DNA of 46,417 nucleotides from Pilasporangium apinafurcum. Its lineage: Eukaryota; Oomycota; Peronosporomycetes; Pythiales; Pythiaceae. Below, piece after piece: positions 31,601 to 42,218 of this stretch. The DNA lies in NCBI GenBank assembly GCA_001600495.1, contig BCKE01000088.1, forward strand, positions 1 through 46,417. The letters run 5' to 3'. Numbering within the stretch: the first letter of the stretch is position 1; every line of letters starts with the position of its first letter. Made by a program: the position numbers and the translations under genes. Below the pieces are notes generated by a model, which saw nothing but the letters and a program-made list of their open reading frames with translations, had not been told where the DNA came from and searched no databases.

Positions 31601-34419
31601 AGCCTGAGGATGAAACAGGTTTAACTTGCAATCCCACTGTCGAAAACAAGTCGACAATACGTTGATGCATCTTTTGAACTCGATGTAATGGCCCCTTCTG
31701 TTCCGCATAATAGACCGTTGGTTCTTCTCCTTCGTTTGGTTTCACCACCCATCCATTACTTGCGTACGAGTCGAGCTCCACTCCAATCGTTCCAAGCAGA
31801 TGATGGAGCCGAATAAGTTCACCGTCACTGCTAAAATTAAAGTGTTGTTTTTCATAGAAAGCCCATCGCGACACCATAAGCAGAACACCACACTGCCGTT
31901 CTCCAGAAGTGGAATGCATTTCAGAGCTAATGGTTTCTGTTATCACATCGATAGATGAACTGAATAATGGAAGAGCAGCAGCCAGAAATCCTAAAGCATC
32001 AGCATAGGCAACTCTGGAAGCAGTATTTTCCCATGTGTTAGCTGCAAGTAGCACCATATCTATCCAAGCATCAGTTTCGTTTGCATCACTATTTGCACTT
32101 TCACCACGCACGCTGACATTGAGGTGATGGAGATCTCTTGTTGACCACAGCAGCTCCATCCATTGTGAAAGCTTGCCGGACACAAGCTGAACCAAGCTGC
32201 TACTCCTTGCGCAAGTTTCCACCACACATTTCCATGCAATGAGCAACTTCTCTCTGATATTTTCATCTTCTTCTCTAAGCAACTGAAGTAACAAATGAGG
32301 CAGGAGGCAATTCAAGAACGGCAATTCTGCAGCAACAGACGAGGTGGTGCCACTGGGAAACATCGCGATGATGCACGCAGATGATGCTAGGCGAACTGAT
32401 TTGGCATGCTGATGTAGCAGTGAGATCATGTATGGCAAATTTGTCCATCTTCTCGACGAAACTTCTTTGTTTGCCTCAATTATTGTTCGAAGAGGTGAAT
32501 GGTTATACCACGCGCTCAGTGCTTGAATTGAACTTGCCGGTACCATACCATTGCTTCGCTTGTATGCCAGTGCATCCCAAAGCAACTGACACGCTAGCTG
32601 GAGCTTGTTAGCATCAACATCGTCGATGTGATCAGTAAAATCCTCCAGCATTGTGGCTGTCAACACTAACACCTCCTCTTCTGCAGATTCTAGGGCAAAT
32701 GCATGCGTCACATCGTCAAAAATGAGTGGAATCAAACTCTTTGCGTGAACTTTGTGAGCTTGAATAAGGTACTTTAATCCCAACAATCCACCATGACATG
32801 CGTGCCAAGTCGCTCCCTCTAACAGGCTTCGCAATACACGTAAGTACTTAATCAAAAGTCCCTCACTAGCCAAGTTCCCCAAAAGAATACCAAATACTTG
32901 TGCGCATACTTCTCTCACAGGAGAGACCGAGCCATCAGCAGAGTAGTCTACGAATCGATCGAGTGCCAGCACACAAATGCATCGAACGATGCACTCTTCT
33001 ATCCATCTCTCAACATGCTCTTCTTTCGCTGCTTTGCATGTTTCCAGTGTCTCAATTAGCCGCGATGAGAGGAATATCTGACGTATAGCTAGCAGTGCTC
33101 CATGACGAACTTCCCATTTGGAATCAAAAATGCACTCAAACAAATCTGCTAATAGATCCGCGACGATGCCCAGACAAGTCTGTGTGTCATTTCCATCACT
33201 ATCAGAGCTCCAATATTCATTGACTATGGGCAAAGAGCCAGAGGATGATGCTTCTTCCATAAGCTCAAGCTTCCGCCTCTTCGTCCTGCGGGCAGAGCCA
33301 GATGTTGCTGCGCTTGCGTTCGTCCGTGCTGTAATATTGAGTATCTCCCCTGCTGTTTGTTTTCGTTTTTCATCCGCTTTATTTGAAGGTAGACCGACAG
33401 TCTTCTCACTCTGTTCAATATCTTCAGCTATATCTTTCACGTCTGCACAGAAAAACATTGATTTGCGATCGCTAAAACAGAAAGTATCACAGAAATTGTT
33501 CCAATGTACGTACGATCCAAATTGAGCTGTGGCAACATCTGCTTGGCGAGTGAGTCTTCTTTTGTCTTCCAGAGCTGATCAGATGAACCGCAGATCCGTT
33601 GTAAGAGTAATCGCCGTTGTTTGATGGCCTGCACACGCCGCTCCTCTGGGGTAAGATTCGTTTGGTACTGATACTCCTATAAAAACAAACACAACAACAC
33701 AAGTGACCAAAGAAGCGAGGCGGTGTTGATCACGTGGACCCACTCAATAACCCTAGAATGCATTTAATGTTCGCACTTACTTCACCGCCACTACGCAAAA
33801 GTGACTCGCCCTCATGAACAACTTGTCGAATGTTGACTGTCTGGAAATTAAGGCAGTGTGAAGAACTTCGTCCACCCACTACAATCAGCAAAAATGCCAC
33901 CTCCATTAATATCAATCACCAACAGCTATAGACAGATAAATAGAAAAAGCAAAACTTACGGGACGTAGTGGCAAACTGCTCAGCGAGAAGTGCGCCTTCA
34001 TGACGAAGCGAGCGCGCCACTACGGCAAGACATTTGGACGCCGCCACTCGGATCTCCCATGCGTTATCCATCATCAACGCACGTACCTAATAGTGACACA
34101 CAGACAAAGATTGAGAGTTAATGCAATTTGTGGTGTTTACATCACACGTATACAAACATATACCTGCGTAATAATCGCCTGACAAGATTCCGTGGACTGC
34201 AACGCGACTTCACCAAGTTTCTCGGCAGCATTCTCACGAATTTCCGCACTGCTGCCGTCTGAATATACCAAGAAAACACGAGATAACCTTAGAAGAAGAC
34301 GCTCTTTATCGTTTTCTGGTTCTGTTGCTGCATACAGTACCTCGAACTAGGAGAAAGAGGCTCTCAACGCGCGTCTTCTGCGCCGTGTTCGTGTTGCTGT
34401 TGCCTGTTGCATTGCTCAT
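28626..34419 (-). CDS. MOT1: MOT1/BTAF1 SNF2-family TBP-removing ATPase
   Basis: Six exons (34341-34419, 34164-34258, 33960-34086, 33781-33836, 33514-33676, 28626-33442) join to 1778 residues, close to the roughly 1850 expected. The N-terminus (RVESLFLLVR...AAEKLGEVAL) starts a long HEAT-repeat array that in this family grips TATA-binding protein. The C-terminal Swi2/Snf2 motor has Walker A ILADDMGLGKT (about 30310-30345), the DEAH box VVLDEAHLIRNP (about 29950-29985) and the final helicase motif DRAHRIGQKRTVRVFRL (about 28970-29010). Mot1 uses ATP to strip TBP from DNA. The first acceptor of exon 4 was chosen because only that AG keeps the frame. Confidence 0.95.
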
Positions 34420-34619
34420 GATGAAGAATCAGATGATTGATGTCCACTAAGTTCGTGATTGCAAGCTATGCGAACCTACGGGTGAAAATCATTGTATCGA
34501 ATATTACAATATAAATAACAAATGTTTCGAATATTGATATTTGACGATGTCAGTTGTTTGTGGGATATCTAAAACCTGGTGCTGCGCATTCTAAATGGAA
34601 CACAAGACTGGTATTGCTA

Positions 34620-35085
34620 TTAAAAGTTCTGACCACAAACGCAAGATAAAGCAATCTCCTGCTCCAGTCTCACCTGATTCGCCAGTAGTATCCTCATGAA
34701 CGAGGAGAACGTTTTAATGACTGCTTCGGCAAGCACATTGTTAACTAACCTGAACTCCATCCAAATTCATGCGTTTCATAACCTATCGACAGCATGCGCA
34801 AGGACGAAGGATTGAAGATGCTCTCCGTTTTATCAATGATTTTTACATTATTTCACCGTGAGCAATTGGGCAACGTCTGCTCTGCGGTTCTGTGCACGCA
34901 CAAGAGCCCAACAAAGCAGTGATTCAGCTGCTCTGAAAAGCTTTAGTCCTGCTATCCGCGTAATATTTCCATCCTTGTCCAATAGCTCCTAGTAAAGTTG
35001 CTGGAGCCACGTTGCTTAAGTTGCGTAAACGCAGGTCACACCAGACTTGCCCATCCTTGACTGCCAAAGCTGAATTGGCGCACCA
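34620..35085 (-). pseudogene. Possible BACK-like (BTB-associated) fragment, frameshifted
   Basis: Three successive frames on the minus strand read as one coherent helical sequence: VWCDLRLRNLSNVAPATLL, then ELLDKDGNITRIAGLKLF and RAAESLLCWALVRAQNRRAD, then LVNNVLAEAVIKTFSSFMRI. Two one-base shifts (near 34988 and 34750), and perhaps an intron near 34783-34856, separate them. The pattern LLELLDKD...A.ESLLCWA...LL resembles the BACK domain that follows BTB domains, but this is a weak match by eye. Alternative splice choices give a short intact product of about 75 residues from ATG 35093. A decayed gene is my preferred reading. It lies head-to-head with dolichyldiphosphatase. Confidence 0.33.
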
Positions 35086-35121
35086 TCAAGCATCTGGTCT
35101 CTCTCAATCTCTCAATATCCG

Positions 35122-36031
35122 ATGGCTAAGCTGAAGGAATTTGAGCTCACATGGGTAGTCTACGACCCCGCGGATAGCTTTGGGATAATTTTGGCGCTAG
35201 TTACGCTATCACCAATGTACGCACTCGTCGCCACTCCAGTCATTCTGAGACATACTGGGCTGACCAAGGAACTTTGGTGATGTCAGTTTTATTATGGTTA
35301 TGTACACTACGCTCATTGGCTTCCAGCGTGATTTGGATATCATCGCCATGCTGACTGGGCAGGTACGTCACAAGTGCTAATAACTGCTGGATCCATTAAC
35401 ATCAACTAATTCATCGAGTATTTTGCAGCTTCTGAGTGAGGCTGCCAATCAAATCCTGAAACGAACAATTAAGCAAAATCGACCAGATGGCGCACACAAA
35501 AGCGGAGCAGGCATGCCTTCTGCGCACGCGCAGTTCATGGGCTTCTTTGCGGCCTACGTCATCGCCTACACATACAAGAGGTTTGAGTTATGAACATTCA
35601 GATAACACTATACGTTGTCCGTCACTGATATCTAGGCGTTGACAGGTTGAACGCTCATAGGAAACTGGAGCAGCTCTTTGTCATGGTCGGTGTCGCATTC
35701 CTGGCTGTGCTGGTGTGGATCTCTCGCGTGCGCTTGGGCTACCACACCCAGGAACAAGTACTTGTCGGAGCTGTCGTCGGCATAATTTTCGGTTTGGCGT
35801 GGCACCAATTCGTCTCCATGGTATGCCGTCAGCGTATCGCTGCGTTTCTCATTGCTACATGCGCCTTATATCTATAATGCTTTGCAGGTGTCACCGTGGC
35901 TGTTTCCACTCATTATGGAGACCAATATCGCCAAAATCCTCTACCTCCGTGACATTTCTCACATTCCTGATCTCATCGTCCACCAACACCAGACTTGCCT
36001 TTCAGGATCATCACACGCAAAGCAGCAATAA
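35122..36031 (+). CDS. DOLPP1: Dolichyldiphosphatase (PAP2 family)
   Basis: Five exons (35122-35216, 35287-35362, 35429-35580, 35646-35820, 35888-36031) join to 213 residues, near the family size. The first intron (AAT/GTACGC to GTCAG) was chosen because it restores the conserved LALVTLSPIFI...TTLIGFQRDLD stretch. All three PAP2 phosphatase motifs are present: K-R-T-I-K-Q-N-R-P (68-76), G-M-P-S-A-H (85-90) and S-R-x5-H (134-141), set among about four membrane segments. The enzyme removes phosphate from dolichyl pyrophosphate on the luminal ER face, recycling the lipid carrier for N-glycosylation. It ends convergently with the PX gene, 181 bases away. Confidence 0.93.
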
Positions 36032-36212
36032 TAGTAACAACATCAACTCGCTTTCATGGATGCACACGCACAAATTTACGCACGTTTGTCATTCATCATC
36101 ACACTCTCAAATATGAAAAAAAAGCTCCGTTAATTCCAAATATCATTCATAACTTTAAGCAGCCACGGACTCATCGTAGCTTCATTGTAGTAATAGCGTT
36201 CACTTGGCGAGT

Positions 36213-37475
36213 TCATACTGTCTGCCCAGGCGGCAAATTTGTGTACTGCACACTGGAGCGTCTAAAGTTCTCTGCCCACATCTTCTCAAACAATTCACGC
36301 TCATGACGCGGTTGTGGTGGACGTAGCTCCTTCGGAAGTTGCGCAGCAGGTCGGTTTGCACCAGGATCCGTTGGCCGAGCGTTCACTTTGGCATTATATC
36401 CACCCAGGAAATCGATCAAGATGGATGGATCGCTCGACTCATACATTAGCTCGCGCATAAAATTCTCCAGTGTAATACATTTTTGATGTAAATACGACGG
36501 CTCCAAGCGATTGAACCATCGCGTATCAATGCATTTCCACGCTTCTTGTGTGCGTGGGTAACGTGTTGTCTCCAATTTCTTTGTTAGCTCACCAAACTCC
36601 GAATACCGCCGCCAATCTGCATACAGTTCCTTGCCTAGCTTCAATGTGATTAAATACTGCGCATGACGATCCGATCCTGCACGCGACTGCACAATTCGAA
36701 ATTTCGGGATTGAAATTGAGGCGGATACGACTTTGCTGTTGCCATCTGTGACGATTGTAAACGTCTTGTGCGCCGCTGTGATTCGTGTGTTAGTTTGCTC
36801 GTCGCCAAGCACGTGGACAGATCCACCGACATCGATTAATCCCAAATCAGCACTTAGCCGCCGGCGAAATGAATGAGTTGATCCATCGCCGCCCCAACTC
36901 TCACTACTCGAATCAATGTCGGCAAACCACCCCCATTCTGCACTCGATTCCTTCCCACCAGCACTCATAATGGAAGACGACGAACGAATACGCGATGGTG
37001 GTCCATCTATTAAATGAAAAACATCATTGTAAGTCAATATTTCAAAATAAACCGATAGAGACACTTTTTCCATATGGGTGATCAGCGACTTACTACGTGG
37101 AGATGCAAAATGCGCATGCGCGTGCAAGAGATCGGACTTGACTGTTCGGCTGTCGGTTGTGTTCATGTACGTCGCGATCACATCTACGGCCGGCCGACCG
37201 CGCGGCGTGTTGGTGACAAGCGTCGTCGACGGCACAGAATACGATACGGACGTTGGCAGATGGGTCTCTAAACCAGGAGACGACACCGAATCGGCAGTCG
37301 TGGCTGACGACGCAGCAGAGACGCGCCTGTCGGTGATCAGGTGATGCTCAAAGCCAAAAACCGCACTAGCGCAGTCACGCTTGACATAGGGCAGCGACTG
37401 GACCGTGAGTTCACCGTCATTCGGCCGCTGTTGCTTCGGTTTAAGGAGATCGAGTGTCTCCATTTCCGTCATCAT
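36213..37475 (-). CDS. PX-domain protein
   Basis: The open frame extends further upstream but has no ATG before 37475, so I start at MMTEMETLDLLK. Unspliced, it encodes 420 residues. The N-terminal half is Ser/Thr-rich and probably disordered. The C-terminal half holds a PX domain: ISIPKFRIVQSRAGSDR, QYLITLKLGKELYADWRRYSEF, and the tail LENFMRELMYE..DPSILIDFLG. PX domains bind phosphoinositides, typically PtdIns3P on endosomes. The usual basic RR/Y-SEF signature is present (WRRYSEF). A canonical intron of exactly 87 bases (37007-37093, GTAAGT to AATAG) lies in frame without stops, giving 391 residues if removed. Confidence 0.85.
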   Translation of the reverse strand: MMTEMETLDLLKPKQQRPNDGELTVQSLPYVKRDCASAVFGFEHHLITDRRVSAASSATTADSVSSPGLETHLPTSVSYSVPSTTLVTNTPRGRPAVDVIATYMNTTDSRTVKSDLLHAHAHFASPRSKSLITHMEKVSLSVYFEILTYNDVFHLIDGPPSRIRSSSSIMSAGGKESSAEWGWFADIDSSSESWGGDGSTHSFRRRLSADLGLIDVGGSVHVLGDEQTNTRITAAHKTFTIVTDGNSKVVSASISIPKFRIVQSRAGSDRHAQYLITLKLGKELYADWRRYSEFGELTKKLETTRYPRTQEAWKCIDTRWFNRLEPSYLHQKCITLENFMRELMYESSDPSILIDFLGGYNAKVNARPTDPGANRPAAQLPKELRPPQPRHERELFEKMWAENFRRSSVQYTNLPPGQTV

Positions 37476-39500
37476 CGTCTGACCGACACACCTGCTGAAC
37501 GGGTGCGAATATTGCTGAAGACAGAGAGACTGCCCAATTTTGCTGTTTTCGATCTCTCTTCTCACAGTTCCAACCAACGGCTCTCTGATTTTCACGTTGG
37601 CAAACGGACCGAAACGACGAGTGGTTTCTCTCCTCTCTTGGAAGAACAACAGAATTCCTCGTAACTTGAAGAAACGGCACTTTGCCCTTCTTCCTTCGTT
37701 CCTTCCTTCCTTAAATGAACCAGTTCCTTATGCAGCACTTTTTCTATTTCTGTAAGGCTGCATAGGGTTAAACCAGCCTACCTCAGCCACTGAGGTTTTT
37801 TAAGAGACAAGTGTGATAAATACGTTTTGATTGGTTAAAATTACTATGACTGACAACGGTGGCATCCGTAAAACCCTAATTTTACAGTATATGTCAGAGA
37901 TCTTGTGTTGGCAACTGTTATGGTGGCGTACGCGACAGCGAACAGCCATCAACACTTATATGGCTAACATAGTGTTGATGGTGGGACCTTTCTGCTTGAT
38001 TTATTTAGCTAATCACGATTGTGAACGACTGAAGCGAATGTTCCACACTATTATAAGCAGAGCACACTCACTCTTTGATTACTTCCTATGCTAATTTACT
38101 ATGACACGAACCAGCACAACGACACGAGGTTTTTTTTTGTTTTGTTGCTTCCATTGCGCCTGAATGTTCTTGTTCTAAAGAGGTGGATTGAGGGGTAGGG
38201 TTTACAAGTGCATGTTTCGGGGCATAAAAGCACCTTGAAGTTGCAAATCGTAAAAAAATATGGGTTTTTGGGTTTTTGAACGTTGATTGGGTGGAAGAAG
38301 TAGCGGCATGACAGAGACGACGTCATTCGCCACCCAATTCTTTGCCAGCCATTTTGGATATGGCGCATGTGCATACGTCATATCTTCTTCAGTAGTTGCT
38401 TGAGGCGATAGATACCGAAAAGATCGATTCGAACAACGACTGCGGATCTTTCTTTCTTCGTGAGAAGAAAGTGAGTGAGAGTGACCTCGCGAGTCAAATC
38501 TCTCTCTTTCAGAGGTCGCTTTTGCTGATTAGAGGATGCGCTCGTCTGCTATTGCAAATTAGCAAATTGTACCGGAATGCTTCTTTAGCTTGGTGGATAA
38601 AGCCAGGAAATAGTTCTTTCATGCTTAGCTTTCTATCACGAATAAGAAACTTGATAGCTGTAATGCTTGGTTCTATGGTGCATTAATGAGCTACCAATAA
38701 TGCGACAAGTGTGCACGTGACTCTACTTCCCCTGACCCTGTGCACGCTATGCAGTTCCCTGTGCACTGCTGTCTCAATTTGAGCTCGAAAGACAATTACA
38801 AGTGAGTATTGCTCCAATTCTCTTTCATTCTCTAATTCAAAAGTTGTTCCGCTCTTGCTTTGTCCGTCTCACATCCACCATCTTCCCTTTCTTCCATCCG
38901 CTGCATACTGTCGAAGTTTAATTATGCAACATTTCTCGAATGCTTTCCTGTGCGATTTGCAACAGAAGAGCGTCTGCCTTGCTTAACCTCTATCTCCCAT
39001 TTCTCCTACCTATAAGATACGCTTTGACCTGTTTTTTTTAAAGCGAACAGATCCACTTCGATAGAAACAGAAGCCTGTTTCGAATTCTTTGCAATGAGCT
39101 CTTTTCAGCGCTATTCTTTTCAAGAACGGATGTGAGGAGATCCATCTGATTGCTAAGTTAAAGTGATTGTCTAGAAAGCGTGGCAGGGTAGTACTGGTGC
39201 GAAAGGAAGGCAAAGATCTAGTAGAAACATTTTTCTCAAGAATGAATACTTACTCATCGAGTCTAGATATCGAAGATGTCTATTCCGTGGCTATCTAGTC
39301 TTAACTAGCTTTCGCTGGTTGAATTGGACCCAAAGAAAAAGCAGGAGCTCCTCCCTGAGGTACTTGTACTTTGATATCTCATGTGATCTTGAGCATAACT
39401 ACAAGAGAAGAGCATTGGGAGGGAGAGGACATAACCACATGGGTACGTTTTTCTCTCTCTCTCTCCCTTCGGCGCCTTGGGTTGAAGCAACGACTTCAAC
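37476..39500. other. Long intergenic stretch
   Basis: About 2 kb without a supportable gene. It includes the PX gene upstream region (T/C-rich near 37690), AT-rich sequence, a perfect hairpin at 38452-38471 and a CT microsatellite near 39452-39468. Decayed transposon material is likely, given the Fanzor relic immediately to the right. Confidence 0.5.
38452..38471. repeat. Perfect hairpin with GTGA (GNRA-type) loop
   Basis: CTTTCTTC and GAAGAAAG form an 8-bp stem closed by GTGA. If transcribed on the plus strand this would be a stable GNRA tetraloop. No associated gene is evident. Confidence 0.5.
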
Positions 39501-39545
39501 CGCTAGCAAAAATTGGTCGATTTCATGATGAAGACTAGGTTACTC

Positions 39546-39564
39546 CAACTCGCGAAGCGAGTTG
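39546..39564. repeat. 8-bp perfect hairpin downstream of Fanzor relic
   Basis: CAACTCGC and GCGAGTTG flank a 3-base loop. It lies about 90 bases past the stop codon of the minus-strand Fanzor relic, the position where a guide-RNA scaffold or element end would be expected. Confidence 0.45.
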
Positions 39565-39655
39565 CGCCTACCAACTGGCTACACCTAGAATACGGGTTGT
39601 ACCGTGCGAGCAGGTTCAAGTCCGAAGACCCCGAGCTCACGCTTTTTTTGCGCTT

Positions 39656-39808
39656 CTACAACTCACTTGATTCTCGTTGCAAGTACTCTGGTCTTGCTCG
39701 ATTGTTGAAAAGTTCTGTCGTCACACGCATAACATTCAGCGAAGCGTTCACGTCGCGATCCCAAAACATCTTGCATTCACTGGATTCACAGTGCAAAACG
39801 GATCGAGA
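39656..39808 (-). pseudogene. Fanzor C-terminal relic (zinc finger half and RuvC-III)
   Basis: The minus strand reads HCESSECKMFWDRDVNASLN followed by VMRVTTELFNNRARPEYLQ, to a TAG at 39656-39658. This matches the C-x4-C and DRDxNAxxN (RuvC-III) end of the Fanzor at 11.0-12.9 kb: HCKNSEC...LWDRDINAAIN there, HCESSEC...FWDRDVNASLN here. An in-frame TAA stands at 39809-39811, and only a very degraded Cys-containing segment can be guessed upstream, so this is a truncated remnant. The two copies differ at many residues, so they are independent old insertions rather than a recent duplication. Confidence 0.75.
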
Positions 39809-40208
39809 TTAAGATTTCGAGGTAATTCGTTTGTCAGGTTTTCTAGTCAGTATGACAGATTTGGCCAGACGGACAAAATGGAATCTCAGACGTTTTTCGC
39901 ACGGACGGACAGCTTGCGAAAATAAGATGATGGAGATGGTCGACGAGACCGGAGTACCGTTGAAACGCTCTATTTTTATTTAGGCGCTATCGACTCAACG
40001 CTCATATTTATTTCACTCCAGATGTAAAATAAGATGCTACGTTTCGTTAACGCGTACTCACACAGCGCCTCTTGCTGCAAAGACACACGCCCGATCAGAT
40101 GATGATCTTTTGACCGTTGGTGGAGAGTTCTTCTCTGTATCATAAACGTCACATACACCAGAAGTGCACATACACGCACCCACCCAATATCTTCAATCAC
40201 TACTCTTC

Positions 40209-42014
40209 ATGGGTTGCGTGGTTTTGGAGCCACGGATGAAGTTGGATGGTGAGCGACGCGCTGAACTACCGCTAGTTCTTCCGCACTGTTCCTGTGACGA
40301 AAACTACCTCCATCGGTGCGCCTACCACCAGGGCGAGCATCACGGCATCAATTTCGAACTCGTCGATGAATTCACCGACCTGAAACACTTGCTGCAAACG
40401 ATCCACAACCAAGAAGAGCGCCGATATGTCTACCAGGACACACAAGTAGGCAAAGTAATCGAGTTTCTCTCGCTGCGGCATTTCCCTATCAACCATGTGC
40501 AATTAGACGCCATAACGACGCTCATTCATGACCGACTGAGTCATATTCGCTCGTTGCATCTCACAGACACCATGGACGTGGCATTTGTGCGCAAGTATCG
40601 TGTGGTGTTCCGTCGCTTCTTCACTGCGGTATTCGCTGTCGACTCGTTAAATAAATTCAAGGCAACTGTCACTGCATCAGAAGACATGCAACCGTTGATA
40701 ACAGACCTCCGCTTCCGCGAATGTGCACTTGGTAGCGCGTTCTTTGCGAGTCTTGGGTCAGCATTGCACTATTGTCGAGCAGTGACGAAGCTGCATTTAG
40801 AGCAGGTACTGCATCTCTCAAGGGACGTCAGTAGCGAGGACTTGCAACGCAGTTGGGGATGGATCGTCTTCGGATTGTTCCATCCAAACTCTACCGCGCA
40901 AATCAATCACTTGCATTTGTCTCGAAATATGTTACGAATGGAAGATATTCGCACCATTGAAGGTGTCATGTCTGGTGGTCACCCAGCCCATGTCCTACTT
41001 GTCCCCGAGTATGCTGCTGCATTGCAACGATACGGTCGCACGAGTGGCGATCGTGTTTTACGTGATGAAACGAAACACACATTGCTGAAGCACATCCCAC
41101 GACGGCGAGTATTTGCTCTGATCCGCAAAAGCACGACCGTCCGTCACTTGCCCGCTTCGTCCTCCACTACCACACACGCCAACAAAGTCGCGGAGCTCTT
41201 GACGGAAGACGAGCGATTAGAGATCTTTTGTCTTTTGGATAAGTGGCTTTGCGTGGTTATTCCTGGGTTTGGCCTCGGGTGGGTCGCTCGTGACGCAGCA
41301 ACAGAGATGACAGAAGTCGAGCTTTCCTCACGAACTTGTTCGCCAGCGTTACTGATGCGCTCCATTACATTTCATCACATGATGGAGTGCCACGATGTAG
41401 AAGGCATGATCATTCCCCTCGTTACGTTGTTCCTGCAGCTTACAGGCGTCTGCGCGCATCTGGAATCGATCAATGTCAGCCACAATCGGATTGGCAGTCC
41501 GGATGAATTCGGGATCCCAGGCACTGAGATTCTACATCGGTTGGTGCATTTCTCACCGAAATTAACAGCGCTCAACCTCTCGAATTGCCAACTCATGGAC
41601 ATCTCGCCGATTGTACAGGCGTTCAAGAAAGGTCGTTGTCGTATTAAGAAACTGAATCTGGATTCCAACCACTTGGGTTTCCGTGGTGCATTCGACCTTG
41701 CCATGCTGCTGATCAACAATCGCTGTTTGTCGGTTCTCACGCTACTCTTCAATGATATCGACGCCATCGGGATCCGTGCACTGTTGGAGGCGCTGCAGTT
41801 CAACTCGCATTTGGAGCGGCTTTCAATTGAGTATGGTAACACATTCCCACTTGAACTGGGTGATTTTGAGTTCTCGGGCGATTCCAAGACTTGGCATGAG
41901 AACTTTCTCTTCGAGCGTCTGGCAGTGCTGCGCGTCTTCGAGTCGTTCTCGGCCGGTGCATCACTGGACGCAGAGATCATGTACAACATGTGGGAGTTGC
42001 TTGGCTTCCAATAA
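40209..42014 (+). CDS. Leucine-rich repeat (RNI-like) protein
   Basis: The frame is open upstream to 40164 but begins there with GTG. The first ATG, at 40209, gives 601 residues in one exon. The C-terminal half has LRR units: HLESINVSHNRIG, KLTALNLSNCQLMD, IKKLNLDSNHLGFRGAF, LSVLTLLFNDIDAIGIRALL and HLERLSIEYG. These resemble ribonuclease-inhibitor-type repeats. Single weaker repeats occur earlier (INHLHLSRNMLRMEDIRTIE). The start MGCVV offers Gly2 and Cys3, which could be acylated, although position 6 is Leu rather than the usual Ser/Thr. No signal peptide or kinase domain is seen. A protein-interaction role is all that can be inferred. Confidence 0.82.
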   Translation: MGCVVLEPRMKLDGERRAELPLVLPHCSCDENYLHRCAYHQGEHHGINFELVDEFTDLKHLLQTIHNQEERRYVYQDTQVGKVIEFLSLRHFPINHVQLDAITTLIHDRLSHIRSLHLTDTMDVAFVRKYRVVFRRFFTAVFAVDSLNKFKATVTASEDMQPLITDLRFRECALGSAFFASLGSALHYCRAVTKLHLEQVLHLSRDVSSEDLQRSWGWIVFGLFHPNSTAQINHLHLSRNMLRMEDIRTIEGVMSGGHPAHVLLVPEYAAALQRYGRTSGDRVLRDETKHTLLKHIPRRRVFALIRKSTTVRHLPASSSTTTHANKVAELLTEDERLEIFCLLDKWLCVVIPGFGLGWVARDAATEMTEVELSSRTCSPALLMRSITFHHMMECHDVEGMIIPLVTLFLQLTGVCAHLESINVSHNRIGSPDEFGIPGTEILHRLVHFSPKLTALNLSNCQLMDISPIVQAFKKGRCRIKKLNLDSNHLGFRGAFDLAMLLINNRCLSVLTLLFNDIDAIGIRALLEALQFNSHLERLSIEYGNTFPLELGDFEFSGDSKTWHENFLFERLAVLRVFESFSAGASLDAEIMYNMWELLGFQ

Positions 42015-42218
42015 TTTTATGGAATTAGAAACACATAAATATCATTTGTAAGTATAGCTGCCTTCATCATGAGCATGTGCACACCAACCACGGAGACGTT
42101 GAAGATACAGTTCAACATAAATATCGGCATTAAGTTCGCATTTCCTTTAAGTTCGACATTTGACGACGAATCCGCGAGTTAAGTACGCATTTTCATTACC
42201 TTTTTTCCAAGGACAATA
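42015..42218. other. Short intergenic spacer
   Basis: Two hundred bases separate the LRR gene from the small membrane-protein gene. A TTTTCATTACC stretch just before the start at 42219 resembles an Initiator-type core promoter. Confidence 0.35.

Noticed and set aside
39540-39640. Possible tRNA, from GGTTCAAGTCC at 39614-39624 and a TAGCCAGTTGG-like A box
   Set aside because: The two boxes lie on opposite strands and no acceptor or T stem pairs, so no tRNA can be built.
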